Origin: Sphingomonas sp.
GTDB taxonomy: Bacteria; Pseudomonadota; Alphaproteobacteria; Sphingomonadales; Sphingomonadaceae
Direction of reading: 5' to 3'
Assembly: GCF_024508665.1 (NCBI RefSeq)
Contig: NZ_JANINP010000007.1
Span: 372,001-436,000, forward strand
Length of the DNA: 64,000 nt
In this document: positions 17,262 through 25,561 of the stretch, piece after piece
Layout: each line of letters opens with the position of its first letter
How positions within the stretch are numbered: position 1 is the stretch's first letter
Made by a program: the position numbers and the translations under genes
The notes under the pieces: model-generated
Told to the model about the DNA's origin: nothing
Database searches by the model: none
Seen by the model: the letters and a program-made list of their open reading frames with translations, nothing else

Positions 17262-17349
17262 CGTCGCCCCGGCGGAGGCCGGGGCCGCCGCGTTTGACGC
17301 GACGCGCTCGCCATATAACTTAGCGGCCCCGGCCTCCGCCGGGGCGACG
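17262..17349. repeat. REP-like palindrome with 27-bp perfect arms
   Basis: Left arm 17262-17288 begins CGTCGCCCCGGCGGAGGCC; the right arm 17323-17349 is its exact complement over 27 bp; 34 bp lie between. Same family as the element at 14811. It starts 3 bp after the fumarase stop and ends 8 bp before the GIY-YIG start. The segment 17315-17338 recurs as a direct repeat at 17667-17690. Confidence 0.85.
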
Positions 17350-17356
17350 GGGAATT

Positions 17357-17755
17357 ATGCGCGGCGGCTATACCTACATCATGACGAACAAGCCCTTCGG
17401 CGTGTTGTATATCGGCGTGACGTCGAGCCTCGCATGGATCGAGGCGCATCGTGAAAAACGAGGCTCTGCGTTCGCCGCGAAATGGGATTGCACCCGGCTG
17501 GTGCTGATCGAAGTGCATGATTCGATCGACGATGCGATCCTTCGCGAGAAGCGCTTGAAGAACTGGAACCGCGTGTGGAAATGCCGGCTGATCTCGGAAC
17601 AGAATCCCAATTGGGATGATCTGTGGGATCAGTTGAATGGTGGGGCGGTGGCGAATGTTGCGCCGGATAACATAGCGGCCCCGGCCTCCGACGATTGCGG
17701 CGCAGGCGCACGGCGAATGAGCTTCCCGACCAGATCTTGTCGTGCGCTTCAATGA
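17357..17755 (+). CDS. Small GIY-YIG endonuclease-like protein, probably decayed
   Basis: 132 residues. The N-terminal 75 match the short stand-alone GIY-YIG family (GYTYIMTN...VLYIGVT, HREKRGSAF, REKRLKNW). In intact relatives the segment after VTS reads like SLARxxxxH, with a catalytic Arg; here it is SSLAWIEAH, one residue short and without Arg, as if a single codon was lost. Glu in LREKRL is kept. The C-terminal ~35 residues are read through a fragment of a REP-like repeat (17667-17690) and look foreign. Probably not a functional nuclease. Its stop overlaps the next start by ATGA. Confidence 0.7.
   Translation: MRGGYTYIMTNKPFGVLYIGVTSSLAWIEAHREKRGSAFAAKWDCTRLVLIEVHDSIDDAILREKRLKNWNRVWKCRLISEQNPNWDDLWDQLNGGAVANVAPDNIAAPASDDCGAGARRMSFPTRSCRALQ
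17667..17690. repeat. Partial copy of REP-like repeat, direct repeat of 17315-17338
   Basis: 24 bp identical to 17315-17338 except one base (ATAACAT versus ATAACTT, then AGCGGCCCCGGCCTCCG). It is cut off right where the parent palindrome would continue (CGGGGCGACG is missing). It lies inside the 3' part of the GIY-YIG reading frame, so the gene is bracketed by direct repeats. Confidence 0.8.
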
Positions 17756-18234
17756 GCCGGAAAATCGTCCTCCATTCCCCGCTCGACCCCCTCGCACTGG
17801 CAACCAGGCTGCGCGGCGTGCTGGGTGATGAGAAGGCCAAGCCTAAGGCCGGCGTCACCGGGCATGGCAGCGAACAGGACATGATGCTGTTCGTCTATCG
17901 CCCCAATATCCGAACCAACATGAACGTGCGGCTGGTCGCGACAATGCAGCCCGACGGCACCGGCACCCGGATCGAGGGAAAGATCGGGCCCGCGAGCTAC
18001 GTTACTTGCTTCATGGTCTTCTGGTTCGGGTTTCTGTCGATCTTCCTGGTCATTGCCGGTTTTTCGGCAGCGAACGGCGCGCCGTTCGAATTCTGGGGCA
18101 TATTCGGCGGCATTCCGCTGGCCATGATGGCATTCGGCGCATTGCTGTTCCAGCTCGGCCGCGGCCCCAAAGGCAAGGATGAGAAGGCAATCCTCGATTT
18201 CCTCGCGCGCACCGTTCAAGCGCGCGAGGCATGA
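17752..18234 (+). CDS. Uncharacterised protein with two transmembrane helices
   Basis: 160 residues starting MSRKIVLHSPLDPLALATR. The first ~85 residues are a soluble alpha/beta-looking domain; then two hydrophobic helices (FMVFWFGFLSIFLVIAGF and FGGIPLAMMAFGALLF) and a basic C-terminal segment follow. No family recognised; the layout resembles small membrane-anchored START/PH-like proteins. ATG 17752 overlaps the stop of the GIY-YIG frame and its own stop overlaps the next start (ATGA at 18231), so it is coupled to the DMT-family gene. Confidence 0.65.
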   Translation: MSRKIVLHSPLDPLALATRLRGVLGDEKAKPKAGVTGHGSEQDMMLFVYRPNIRTNMNVRLVATMQPDGTGTRIEGKIGPASYVTCFMVFWFGFLSIFLVIAGFSAANGAPFEFWGIFGGIPLAMMAFGALLFQLGRGPKGKDEKAILDFLARTVQAREA

Positions 18235-19148
18235 CCTTCCCTCTCTGGCTGCCCGCGACTTTGCTTGCCGGCGCGTTGCAGGCGTGGCGGACCGCCGTGC
18301 AGCGGCGAGTGTCGAAAACACTGTCGGTCAACGCGGCCGGCCTGGTCCGCTATCTTTATGGCCTGCCGGTCGCGATCTGCATGATGCTGGCGTACCAGTT
18401 CGTCATCGCGCCTTCGGTATTTCCGACGCTCGGCCACGGGTTTCTCCTGTTCTGCGCGGCCGGTGGTCTGGCGCAGATCGTCGCGACCAATTTGCTGCTG
18501 ATGGCATTCGGCGAACGCAATTTCGTCGTCGGCACGGCTTATTCGAAGACCGAAGCTGTCCAGAGCGCGATCCTGTCGGTCGTGCTCCTCGGCGATCATC
18601 TGAGCCTTCTCACCTGGCTTGGGATCGGCTTCGGCGTGGCCGGCGTGATGGTGCTGTCGACCGGGGGAAAGAGGATGCGGCCGGGCGAGCTGTTGCGCTC
18701 GCTTGGCCGGCCCGCGGCGCGCTATGGCATCGCCTCCGGCTTCGTCTTCGCACTGACGACGATCGCGATCCGCCGCGCGACGATGGAAGTCGCGACGCCC
18801 GATCATATCCGTGCCGCGCTGATCGTGCTGGCGATGACGGTCGCGCTGCAGACGCTGATGCAGGGAAGTTATCTTGCCTGGCGCGAGCGTGACCAGGTGG
18901 CCAAGGTATTCGCGGAGTGGCGCACCGCCGGGCAGGTAGGACTGATGTCCTCGGTCGCCTCGGCATGCTGGTTCACCGGCTTCGCCTCGGCGCCGGTCGC
19001 GTTGGTGCGGATCGTGGGGCAGGTCGAGGTCGCCTTCACTATGGCGTTCGCGCATTTCTATCTGGGCGAGACGACCGCGAAGAGCGAAGTGGCGGGGTTG
19101 CTGCTGGTAGCGATCGGCGTAGTGCTCGCGCTTGCCGGCGCATGGTAG
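18231..19148 (+). CDS. EamA/DMT-family membrane transporter
   Basis: 305 residues with about ten hydrophobic helices arranged as two EamA-like halves, for example FLLFCAAGGLAQIVATNLLLMAF in the first half and EVAGLLLVAIGVVLALAGAW at the end. The family exports metabolites such as amino acids or nucleotides across the inner membrane; substrate unknown. ATG 18231 overlaps the upstream stop; 9 bp separate it from trmO. The four genes from 17752 to 20983 form one tightly packed transcription unit. Confidence 0.85.
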   Translation: MTFPLWLPATLLAGALQAWRTAVQRRVSKTLSVNAAGLVRYLYGLPVAICMMLAYQFVIAPSVFPTLGHGFLLFCAAGGLAQIVATNLLLMAFGERNFVVGTAYSKTEAVQSAILSVVLLGDHLSLLTWLGIGFGVAGVMVLSTGGKRMRPGELLRSLGRPAARYGIASGFVFALTTIAIRRATMEVATPDHIRAALIVLAMTVALQTLMQGSYLAWRERDQVAKVFAEWRTAGQVGLMSSVASACWFTGFASAPVALVRIVGQVEVAFTMAFAHFYLGETTAKSEVAGLLLVAIGVVLALAGAW

Positions 19149-19157
19149 GAGACGGGC

Positions 19158-19622
19158 ATGGCCTTCGATGTCGAACCGATCGCTTATGTCCGCGGCGGCC
19201 GTGTGCAGGCGGTCGACGACGACTGGGATCGCGAGACCGCGGTGGTCGAACTCGAACCACGGTTCGGGCCGGATGCGTTGGCTGGACTGGACGCCTTCAG
19301 CCATGTCGAGATCGCCTTTGTGTTCGATCGCGTTCCGCCGGAGAAAATCGAGACCGGTGCGCGGCATCCCCGCAATCGCGCCGACTGGCCGCTGGTCGGC
19401 ATCTTCGCGCAACGCGGCAAGAACCGGCCCAACCGGATCGGCATCACGATCTGCCGGATCGAGAAGGTCGAGGGCACGCGGCTTCACGTCCGCGGGCTCG
19501 ATGCGATCGACGGCACGCCGGTGATAGACATCAAGCCGGTGCTGCGCGAATTCCTGCCGCGCGGTGAGGTCCGCCAGCCCGATTGGGCGAGTGAATTGAT
19601 GGCGGGATATTGGCAGGCATGA
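19158..19622 (+). CDS. trmO: TrmO-like (TsaA/UPF0066) tRNA methyltransferase
   Basis: 154 residues of the TrmO family, which N6-methylates t6A37 of some tRNAs using S-adenosylmethionine. Conserved family segments are present: AFSHVEIAFVF, RHPRNR, GIFAQRGKNRPNRIG and DAIDGTPVIDIKP. It is shorter than E. coli TrmO (235 residues), lacking the C-terminal domain, as is common in alphaproteobacteria. RBS-like GGAGACGGGC before ATG 19158. The stop overlaps the MFS start (ATGA at 19619). Confidence 0.82.
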   Translation: MAFDVEPIAYVRGGRVQAVDDDWDRETAVVELEPRFGPDALAGLDAFSHVEIAFVFDRVPPEKIETGARHPRNRADWPLVGIFAQRGKNRPNRIGITICRIEKVEGTRLHVRGLDAIDGTPVIDIKPVLREFLPRGEVRQPDWASELMAGYWQA

Positions 19623-20983
19623 CCGGCGCCGTGCCCCGCAAGGCCGGCATGGGCGCGTTGTGGGCGACGGTATTGGGATCGAGCGTCGCGATGATCGACG
19701 GATCGGTGGTCAATGTCGCCTTGCCCGCGATGGCCAAGGCTCTCGACGCGAACGCGGCCGGCATCCAGTGGATCGTCAACGGCTATATGCTGCCGTTGTC
19801 GGCGCTGGTGCTGATCGGCGGCGCGCTGGCGGACTCGCTCGGGCGCAAGACAATATTCCTGGCCGGTTTGTCGCTGTTCGCTTTTGCCTCGATCGGCTGC
19901 ATGGCGGCGCCGACGCTTGGCTGGCTGATCGCTGCGCGCGTCGCGCAAGGGATCGGCGCCGCACTGTTGACGCCGGCGAGCCTTGCCATCCTGGGCGCCG
20001 ATTTCGAGGGCGAGGCGCGCGCGAAGGCGATCGGAACCTGGGCGGCCGCGGGCGCGATCGGCGCGGCGATCGGGCCGATCATCGGTGGCTGGCTGGTCGA
20101 CGCGGTCGGCTGGCGCTGGGTGTTCGGCCTGATCGTGCCGATCGCGGTCGCCGCCGCCATTCTCGCGGTGGTCGCGGTCGAGGGCGGGCATGATCCGGAA
20201 GCGGCGAAACCCGACTGGCCGGGCGGAGCGTTGGCGACGATCGGGCTCGGTCTGCTGGTCTGGGGGCTGACGATCGCCACGTCGGGCGGGCAGGGGGCAG
20301 TATATTCTATTGCTGGCGGCGTGGTCGCGTCGGCGGCGTTCCTGTGGTGGGAAAGCCGATGCGGTACGCGCGCGATGGTGCCGCTCGGCCTGTTCGGCAC
20401 CCGAAGCTTCAGCGCGATTACGGTACTGACCTTCCTGCTCTATGCGGCGCTCAGCGGTGTGCTGCTGCTCCTGCCTTATCTACTGATCTCGACCGGGTGG
20501 CGCGCGACCGCGGCGGGGGCTGCGATCCTTCCGTTGCCGCTGATCATGGGCGCGGGATCGCGCGCGGCGGGCGCCCTGGCCGAGCGGATCGGGGCACGCT
20601 GGATGCTGGGAGCGGGGCCGGTGCTGGTCGCGACCGGTTTCGCCGCGATGCGCATCATTCCCGGCACGGCGATCGCGTTTGTCCCGCATATCCTGCCCTC
20701 GATGCTGTTGATCGGCATCGGCATGACCGCGGCGGTCGCGCCACTGACCAACGCGGTGATGGCATCAGTCGATCGCCACCATGCAGGCGCCGCCTCTGGC
20801 GTGAATAACGCGACTGCCAGGATCGGCGGGATGGTCGCGGTTGCGTTGATCGGGTTGGTGTTAACGGGCGGCGGACGCGGCGTGTCGATAGAGGCTTTTC
20901 ATGCCGCTTTATGGCTGGCCGCGGCGGTCGCGGTGACCGCGGGCGTGGCGGGCTGGTTTTCGGTACCCGCCAAACAACCCTAA
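19619..20983 (+). CDS. MFS transporter, DHA2 (EmrB/QacA) type
   Basis: 454 residues with 14 predicted transmembrane helices. Typical DHA2 motifs are present: SVAMIDGSVVNVALPAM in helix 1 (motif D1), IVNGYMLPLSALVLIGGALAD then LGRKTIFLAG (motif A) and PIIGGWLVDAVGWRWVF (motif C region). The family exports drugs or other amphipaths by proton antiport. ATG 19619 is overlapped with the trmO stop. No MFP partner (EmrA) is present nearby, so it probably acts alone. Confidence 0.9.
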   Translation: MTGAVPRKAGMGALWATVLGSSVAMIDGSVVNVALPAMAKALDANAAGIQWIVNGYMLPLSALVLIGGALADSLGRKTIFLAGLSLFAFASIGCMAAPTLGWLIAARVAQGIGAALLTPASLAILGADFEGEARAKAIGTWAAAGAIGAAIGPIIGGWLVDAVGWRWVFGLIVPIAVAAAILAVVAVEGGHDPEAAKPDWPGGALATIGLGLLVWGLTIATSGGQGAVYSIAGGVVASAAFLWWESRCGTRAMVPLGLFGTRSFSAITVLTFLLYAALSGVLLLLPYLLISTGWRATAAGAAILPLPLIMGAGSRAAGALAERIGARWMLGAGPVLVATGFAAMRIIPGTAIAFVPHILPSMLLIGIGMTAAVAPLTNAVMASVDRHHAGAASGVNNATARIGGMVAVALIGLVLTGGGRGVSIEAFHAALWLAAAVAVTAGVAGWFSVPAKQP

Positions 20984-21043
20984 AGCTTCCTTAACCCTCG
21001 CCGTTTAGTTGCTGGAAGCGGAGGAATTCGGGGGGCAACGCGG

Positions 21044-22426
21044 TTGGACATCGCAGCGACGGTACGGAAGGCGGCGAAGATGTCGGGCGAGCTCGGCATC
21101 CGTACGCTCGACCTGCAAGCAGACATTACCGAACTGGCCGAGCGCGTAACCGCGCAGGCGGCGACGATCGACACGATCGGCGGCGAAGCGGTGCGCCTGG
21201 CCGATGACGGCACCGATGTCGCGCGCGCGGCGGAGGAAGCAAAGCGCAGCACCGCGGCGGCGCGGCTGGTGATCGAGGATTCGACGCGTCAGCTTTCCGA
21301 CGCCTCGATCAACGTCGTCGACCTGATCGATCAGGTCAGCCGCATTCACGCGAGCCTGGGCGCGTTCAACGAGGCGCTCGCCTCGGTCAGCCACGTTACG
21401 CAAGTGATCAGCGGGATTGCCAGCCAGACCAATCTGCTCGCGCTCAATGCCACGATCGAGGCGGCGCGCGCGGGCGATGCCGGACGCGGCTTCGCGGTGG
21501 TCGCCGGCGAGGTCAAGAAACTGGCACAGGAAACCGCGGCGGCGACGCAGACGATCGAACGCTCGATCGGCGCTTTGGCGGGCGAGGCGGCGGGGATGCT
21601 CGACCGCGTCGCGCACGGCGTCGAAACCGCCAAGACCGCGCACCAGGGCAGCAAGGATATCGAGGAACTGGTCGACCGGCTCGGCGCGCTGATGCGCGAT
21701 CTGTCGATGTCGAGCGAGCGCGTCAGCGATCGTATCGGCTCGATGGTCGAGTCGGTCGGCAACATTCGAACGGGACTCGGAGCGCTGTCGGCCACGTCGG
21801 GCGCCAATGCCGACGGTTTGCAGCGCCTGTCCGGACGGGTGACCACAGTCAGCGACGACACCAACACTCTGCTCCAGCATTTCGCCGAGAGTGGAGTGGA
21901 GATGGTCGATTCGCCCTATATCGCGTTCGGCCTCGACGTCGCGAAGCAGGTATCGGACGCGCTCGCCCGCGCGGTGGCCGACGGCAAGATCTCGATGGCC
22001 GATCTGTTTCGCGACACCTACGACCATATCCCCGGGACCAATCCGCCGCTGTTCAGCCACCCGGTCCAGCCGTTCATCATCCCGGCGGCGCGGCCGCACC
22101 AGGAACGGGCGCGGAGTTACAAGGGCTTTTTCGGGATGAGCTTCAGCGACCGTAACGGCTTCGGCGCGGTGGCGATGCCCGAGCGATCCCACGCGCAGCG
22201 ACCGGGCGACGATGCCTGGAACACGGAATATGCACGCTGCGGGATGATGTTCGAATTCACCGAGACCCAGCAGCAGTGCAAGATCACCGACCCGTTCTGC
22301 CTCAAGGCCTATCGACGCCAGGTCGCCGACGGCAGCGTGTTGCTGCTCAAGCAGGTCATCGCCTCGATCGCCGTCGAGGGCCGCCATTGGGGCATCCTGC
22401 AATTCGCCTATGAGGATCAGGGCTGA
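21044..22426 (+). CDS. Soluble methyl-accepting chemotaxis-like protein with C-terminal sensor-like domain
   Basis: 460 residues without transmembrane helices. Residues about 20-300 form the coiled-coil signalling domain; the hairpin tip is [18 protein letters not shown] followed by [18 protein letters not shown]. The last ~150 residues ([19 protein letters not shown]..., ending [14 protein letters not shown]) are a globular domain placed after the signalling part, resembling the Cache/PAS-like C-terminal domain of some cytoplasmic receptors. No che genes nearby. TTG 21044 gives this length; ATG 21080, preceded by GGAAGGCGG, is an equally good start. Confidence 0.8.
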   Translation: MDIAATVRKAAKMSGELGIRTLDLQADITELAERVTAQAATIDTIGGEAVRLADDGTDVARAAEEAKRSTAAARLVIEDSTRQLSDASINVVDLIDQVSRIHASLGAFNEALASVSHVTQVISGIASQTNLLALNATIEAARAGDAGRGFAVVAGEVKKLAQETAAATQTIERSIGALAGEAAGMLDRVAHGVETAKTAHQGSKDIEELVDRLGALMRDLSMSSERVSDRIGSMVESVGNIRTGLGALSATSGANADGLQRLSGRVTTVSDDTNTLLQHFAESGVEMVDSPYIAFGLDVAKQVSDALARAVADGKISMADLFRDTYDHIPGTNPPLFSHPVQPFIIPAARPHQERARSYKGFFGMSFSDRNGFGAVAMPERSHAQRPGDDAWNTEYARCGMMFEFTETQQQCKITDPFCLKAYRRQVADGSVLLLKQVIASIAVEGRHWGILQFAYEDQG

Positions 22427-22427
22427 G

Positions 22428-22958
22428 TTAGTCTTCCAGGTCGCCCTCGTCCTCGGCCGGCCACTTCAGACTAGCGTATAGCGTCGGCACCGAATTCCAC
22501 ACGATCAGGATGAAAAATGTAGCACTGATGCTCATCCTGATCAGGATGAGCAGTCTGTCGAAGTCGTCGGTGCCCTGAAGCACGACAGAGGTACGCCACG
22601 GTAGAAGTACGATAAGCGCGACCGATGCGATCAGTATCACCGGAAGCGTTGCGAGATAGGCGGAACTACGAACCTGGGCGTCGCGCTCGTCGACTGTTTT
22701 CGACCAGCCCAATGGTTTGACCGGCCCGAACATCGGCATCCAGCCCGAAGGAAGAAAGCCGAGTATTACGACAATTTCGCCGAGGAAGGCGCCAAACAAC
22801 GTCATCGCAATGCCGATCGCGCCGAGTGTGATCGACAGGATCGGTAACCAGCGCATCGGGCGCCGGCGCGGGTTCATCTCGTCGAGACCGTTGTAGACGG
22901 TTGGAATTCCCGTGCGATTGGCGAGCGCATCGAGGCGCTCGATCAGCAATTTGGTCAT
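22428..22958 (-). CDS. Uncharacterised membrane protein, paralogue of upstream gene
   Basis: 176 residues with four hydrophobic helices. It aligns along its whole length with the gene just upstream: both begin MTKxLxxRLD, continue with xTGIP, PRRRPxR, GWxPxxGPxKP, DAQxRxxAYLxxLPVIL and WNxVPTLxAS, and end in an acidic tail. ATG 22958 overlaps the upstream stop (TAATG). Third gene of an XRE-led operon. Function unknown. Confidence 0.7.
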   Translation of the reverse strand: MTKLLIERLDALANRTGIPTVYNGLDEMNPRRRPMRWLPILSITLGAIGIAMTLFGAFLGEIVVILGFLPSGWMPMFGPVKPLGWSKTVDERDAQVRSSAYLATLPVILIASVALIVLLPWRTSVVLQGTDDFDRLLILIRMSISATFFILIVWNSVPTLYASLKWPAEDEGDLED

Positions 22959-23464
22959 TAATCGTCCTCGTCTTCTGTCGATCCGCGTTGCCAACTGGCA
23001 TGAAGCGTCGGTACCGCGTTCCAAAGGGTGAGCAGATACATCGCGGCGAACCCGCCTAACGCGACCATTTCCGCAGGCGGACGCTGTTGGACCCAAGCGA
23101 GTATCGGCAAGCCGACCAGCCCGCACACCGCACAAAAAAGTATGACCGGCAGCGCGGTCAGATAGGCTTTGGCGCGGATTTGTGCGTCGAGTTCGTCGAC
23201 ACGCTCCGTGAACGACATCCAGGGCTTGATCGGGCCCATGAGCGGGAGCCAGCCGGACAGCACGAAGCCCGCCAATAATATTCCATCGCCGACCAACAGG
23301 ACGCGGCCACCGAACAGGGTGACTGCCATCCCCACCGTCCCGAGCGCGAGGGCGATGAGCGCCAATCCCCTCAACGGTCGCCGCCGCGGTGGCCGTCTGG
23401 CCAGGTCCGGGATACCGGTCAGTTTGGCGACGTCGTCGAGGCGCTGCATCAGCGGCTTGGTCAT
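22958..23464 (-). CDS. Uncharacterised membrane protein, first of a tandem paralogous pair
   Basis: 168 residues, about four transmembrane helices (LIALALGTVGMAVTLFGG, GDGILLAGFVLSGWLPL, LTALPVILFCAVCGLVGL, FAAMYLLTLWNAVPTLHA) with a short basic N-terminus and acidic C-terminus (STEDEDD). Coupled by ATGA overlap to the upstream XRE gene and by TAATG to its downstream paralogue. No family recognised; HTH plus small membrane protein pairs are common in sphingomonads and may form a sensor-effector unit, but no function is shown. Confidence 0.7.
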   Translation of the reverse strand: MTKPLMQRLDDVAKLTGIPDLARRPPRRRPLRGLALIALALGTVGMAVTLFGGRVLLVGDGILLAGFVLSGWLPLMGPIKPWMSFTERVDELDAQIRAKAYLTALPVILFCAVCGLVGLPILAWVQQRPPAEMVALGGFAAMYLLTLWNAVPTLHASWQRGSTEDEDD

Positions 23465-23706
23465 GCGGAATCTCCCGCCCGGCGCAGGACTGCCGCCACG
23501 GGCTCGAAGGGTTTGAACGAAAACAGATGCTCGATCGCGACGTCGAACTCGGCGGCGATCTTCATCGCCAGCTCCAGGCTCGGTTTGTAGTCACCGCGTT
23601 CGAGATAGCCGATCGTCTGGGGGTTGACGCCGACCGCTTCGGCCAGCGCCTTGCGCGAGACGCCGCGTTCGGCGCGGAACAAGGCAATCCGATTGTAGAG
23701 CATCAT
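23461..23706 (-). CDS. XRE-family HTH transcriptional regulator
   Basis: 81 residues, essentially one Cro/CI-type helix-turn-helix (RAERGVSRKALAEAVGVNPQTIGYLERGDYKPSLELAMKIA) plus a short C-terminal tail, like the family of small YozG/Xre regulators. ATG 23706 (MMLYNRIALF) or the adjacent ATG 23703 is the start; the frame is open further upstream but that part has no family similarity and crosses the operator. First gene of a three-gene operon with two membrane proteins. A perfect palindrome upstream suggests autoregulation. Confidence 0.88.
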   Translation of the reverse strand: MMLYNRIALFRAERGVSRKALAEAVGVNPQTIGYLERGDYKPSLELAMKIAAEFDVAIEHLFSFKPFEPVAAVLRRAGDSA

Positions 23707-23728
23707 GAGTGCGTTTTCACGATCATAT

Positions 23729-23744
23729 GTTGTGTTTACACAAC
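23729..23744. promoter_or_regulatory. Palindromic operator upstream of XRE gene
   Basis: GTTGTGT-TT-ACACAAC: perfect 7-bp arms with a 2-bp spacer, 23 bp upstream of the XRE start and 60 bp upstream of the divergent MBL-fold gene. The position between divergent starts fits an autoregulatory site. Confidence 0.6.
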
Positions 23745-23803
23745 GAAGCGTCGAGAGAGTCAATAGGGCTTGTTCGGCGCGCCGCATAGGATAGAGGGCG
23801 CGG

Positions 23804-24961
23804 ATGCGGTGGGTGAAACGTGTCGGTGCCGGGCTGCTCTGGCTGGTCGTGCTCTTGTGCCTTGCCATCGCCGCCGTCCCCGACTTCCTCGATGCGCGTT
23901 ATTATCGCGGACCGATAAGCGGCCATTTCGATGGCGAGCATTTCTTCAACCCTGACGGCAGCGACGATGCCTTGTCGCCGCGGGGCGGGATGGGCACGAT
24001 GCTGCGCTACGTGACGGCGCGCGATAATCGCCCCGTCTGGCCTGATCGCGTAGCGGTGACCCCAACCCGGCCGCCGGCACGAGTCGACGGGGATCGGATG
24101 CTCGCGACCTGGGTCGGGCATGCAACGGTATTGGTGCAAACGCAGGGGCTCAACATCCTGACCGATCCGGTGTGGAGCAAGAGCGCCGGTCCGTTCGGAA
24201 TCGGGCCGAGCCGCGTTGCCGAGCCGGGTATCCGGTTCGCGGACCTGCCCAAGATCGACCTCGTGCTGGTCAGCCACGATCATTACGATCACATGGACCT
24301 GGCGACGCTGAGCAAATTGTGGAATCGCGACCGTCCGCTGATCGTCACCAGCCTGGGCAATGACAGCGTGATCGGCCAGGCAGGCGTGCCGGCGCGCGCG
24401 CTCGATTGGGGCGGCGAGGTCGCGGTACGGCCGGGCGTGAGCGTCGTCGTCAATCGCAGCCATCATTGGGACAGCCGCTGGTTCGCCGACCGCAACCGCG
24501 CACTCTGGTCGGGGTTCGTCGTGCGGCTGCCCGGCGGCAACCTGTTCTTTGCCGGCGATACCGGCGCGGGCGACCTCCAATGGGCGAACCAGGCGGGGTC
24601 CTACGGCCCGATCCGGCTCGCGCTCATTCCGATCGGAGCATTCCGTTTCACGGCAGGGCAAATGGCCGCGGGGAGCCATATCGGTCCGGTCGACGCCGTC
24701 GAGGTCTTTCGTCGCCTGGGCGCGGCGCACGCGATAGCGATTCACTGGGGAACGTTTCGCCTATCCTATGAAGGCTGGGACACGCCGCCGCGGCTGTTGG
24801 CGGCAGCGGAGGCGTGCACCAACCAACGCGGCTTCTCCGCGGTGCGGATTGGCCGGACAATGGAAATACCAGCCTTTGCGCCGCAGCCGCCACGACCGGC
24901 AATGACGCGCGGCGGCCTGTTGCGCTGCCTCGACACGGCGGCGGTTGCGGCGCTGCGCTGA
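23804..24961 (+). CDS. MBL-fold metallo-hydrolase (NAPE-PLD / UlaG-like), membrane-anchored
   Basis: 385 residues. The N-terminal hydrophobic helix (about 10-28) anchors or exports it. The metallo-beta-lactamase fold has the zinc motif SHDHYDHMD (HxHxDH), later NRSHHWDSRW, FFAGDTGAGD and AIHWGTFRLSYE, matching the NAPE-hydrolysing phospholipase D-like/RomA group. These hydrolyse phosphodiester or lactone bonds; the natural substrate here is unknown. It is divergent from the XRE operon with 98 bp between starts. Confidence 0.85.
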   Translation: MRWVKRVGAGLLWLVVLLCLAIAAVPDFLDARYYRGPISGHFDGEHFFNPDGSDDALSPRGGMGTMLRYVTARDNRPVWPDRVAVTPTRPPARVDGDRMLATWVGHATVLVQTQGLNILTDPVWSKSAGPFGIGPSRVAEPGIRFADLPKIDLVLVSHDHYDHMDLATLSKLWNRDRPLIVTSLGNDSVIGQAGVPARALDWGGEVAVRPGVSVVVNRSHHWDSRWFADRNRALWSGFVVRLPGGNLFFAGDTGAGDLQWANQAGSYGPIRLALIPIGAFRFTAGQMAAGSHIGPVDAVEVFRRLGAAHAIAIHWGTFRLSYEGWDTPPRLLAAAEACTNQRGFSAVRIGRTMEIPAFAPQPPRPAMTRGGLLRCLDTAAVAALR

Positions 24962-25037
24962 TGTCCCGCAACGGATCGCGTGACCGCTTGGGGTCGGTCG
25001 CGCTCAATGCTATGAGGCGCTGCGGAGGGGGGTCGCA

Positions 25038-25496
25038 ATGTCCCGGATGATGGCGCAACGACGCCGCTACGAAACGTCGCTCGATCGGATCGGGCTGGCG
25101 ATCGGCGCGGGTGGACTGATGGGCGGCACGATCGCCGTCCTGCTGATGCTGTTCGGTGGCACCTTCGCGATCGGCACGCTGGCCATCGCGTTGATCATCG
25201 GCTCGGTGCTTACGGCGCTCGCCATTACGGCGCTTGCCGCCTTTCCCTGGATGCTGCTCCACGCCGCGGGGCGCCGCGGGCCAGTCAGCGCGGCCCTGCT
25301 CGGGGCGGCGATCGGTTTCGTCGTCTTCCTGGGCGGACAGACCTGGATTTACGGGTTGGTCGAAATGCCCGCGATGGACGCGCGGACCTTGCTGTTCCGC
25401 TGGGCGAGCGGCATCGCCACGGCTTTGGTCATGGGCATGATGTCGGCGGGGATCGCGGTGGTGATGTGGCGCGTCGCGTATCGGCGGACGGATTAG
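25038..25496 (+). CDS. Uncharacterised inner membrane protein
   Basis: 152 residues, four strongly hydrophobic helices (about 20-45, 48-75, 87-108, 120-145) with a basic N-terminus (SRMMAQRRRYETSLDR). No recognisable family or catalytic motif. ATG 25038 follows GGAGGGGGGTC, a good ribosome binding site. Stands 76 bp after the MBL-fold gene, possibly in the same transcript, and is followed by a palindrome. Confidence 0.6.
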   Translation: MSRMMAQRRRYETSLDRIGLAIGAGGLMGGTIAVLLMLFGGTFAIGTLAIALIIGSVLTALAITALAAFPWMLLHAAGRRGPVSAALLGAAIGFVVFLGGQTWIYGLVEMPAMDARTLLFRWASGIATALVMGMMSAGIAVVMWRVAYRRTD

Positions 25497-25515
25497 CGCC
25501 TTCCCGGCTGGCAGT

Positions 25516-25547
25516 CCGTGACGACGCGGATGGCCACGTCGTCACGG
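25516..25547. terminator. Hairpin between convergent genes
   Basis: CCGTGACGACG at 25516-25526 and its exact complement at 25537-25547 form an 11-bp stem with a 10-nt loop between two convergent genes. No U-tract follows on either strand, so termination efficiency is doubtful. Confidence 0.45.
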
Positions 25548-25561
25548 ATGCCGTAATCAGA

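Noticed and set aside
23461..23868. Longer version of the XRE regulator with 54 extra N-terminal residues
   Set aside because: The extension crosses the palindromic operator and the divergent promoter and has no similarity to HTH families.
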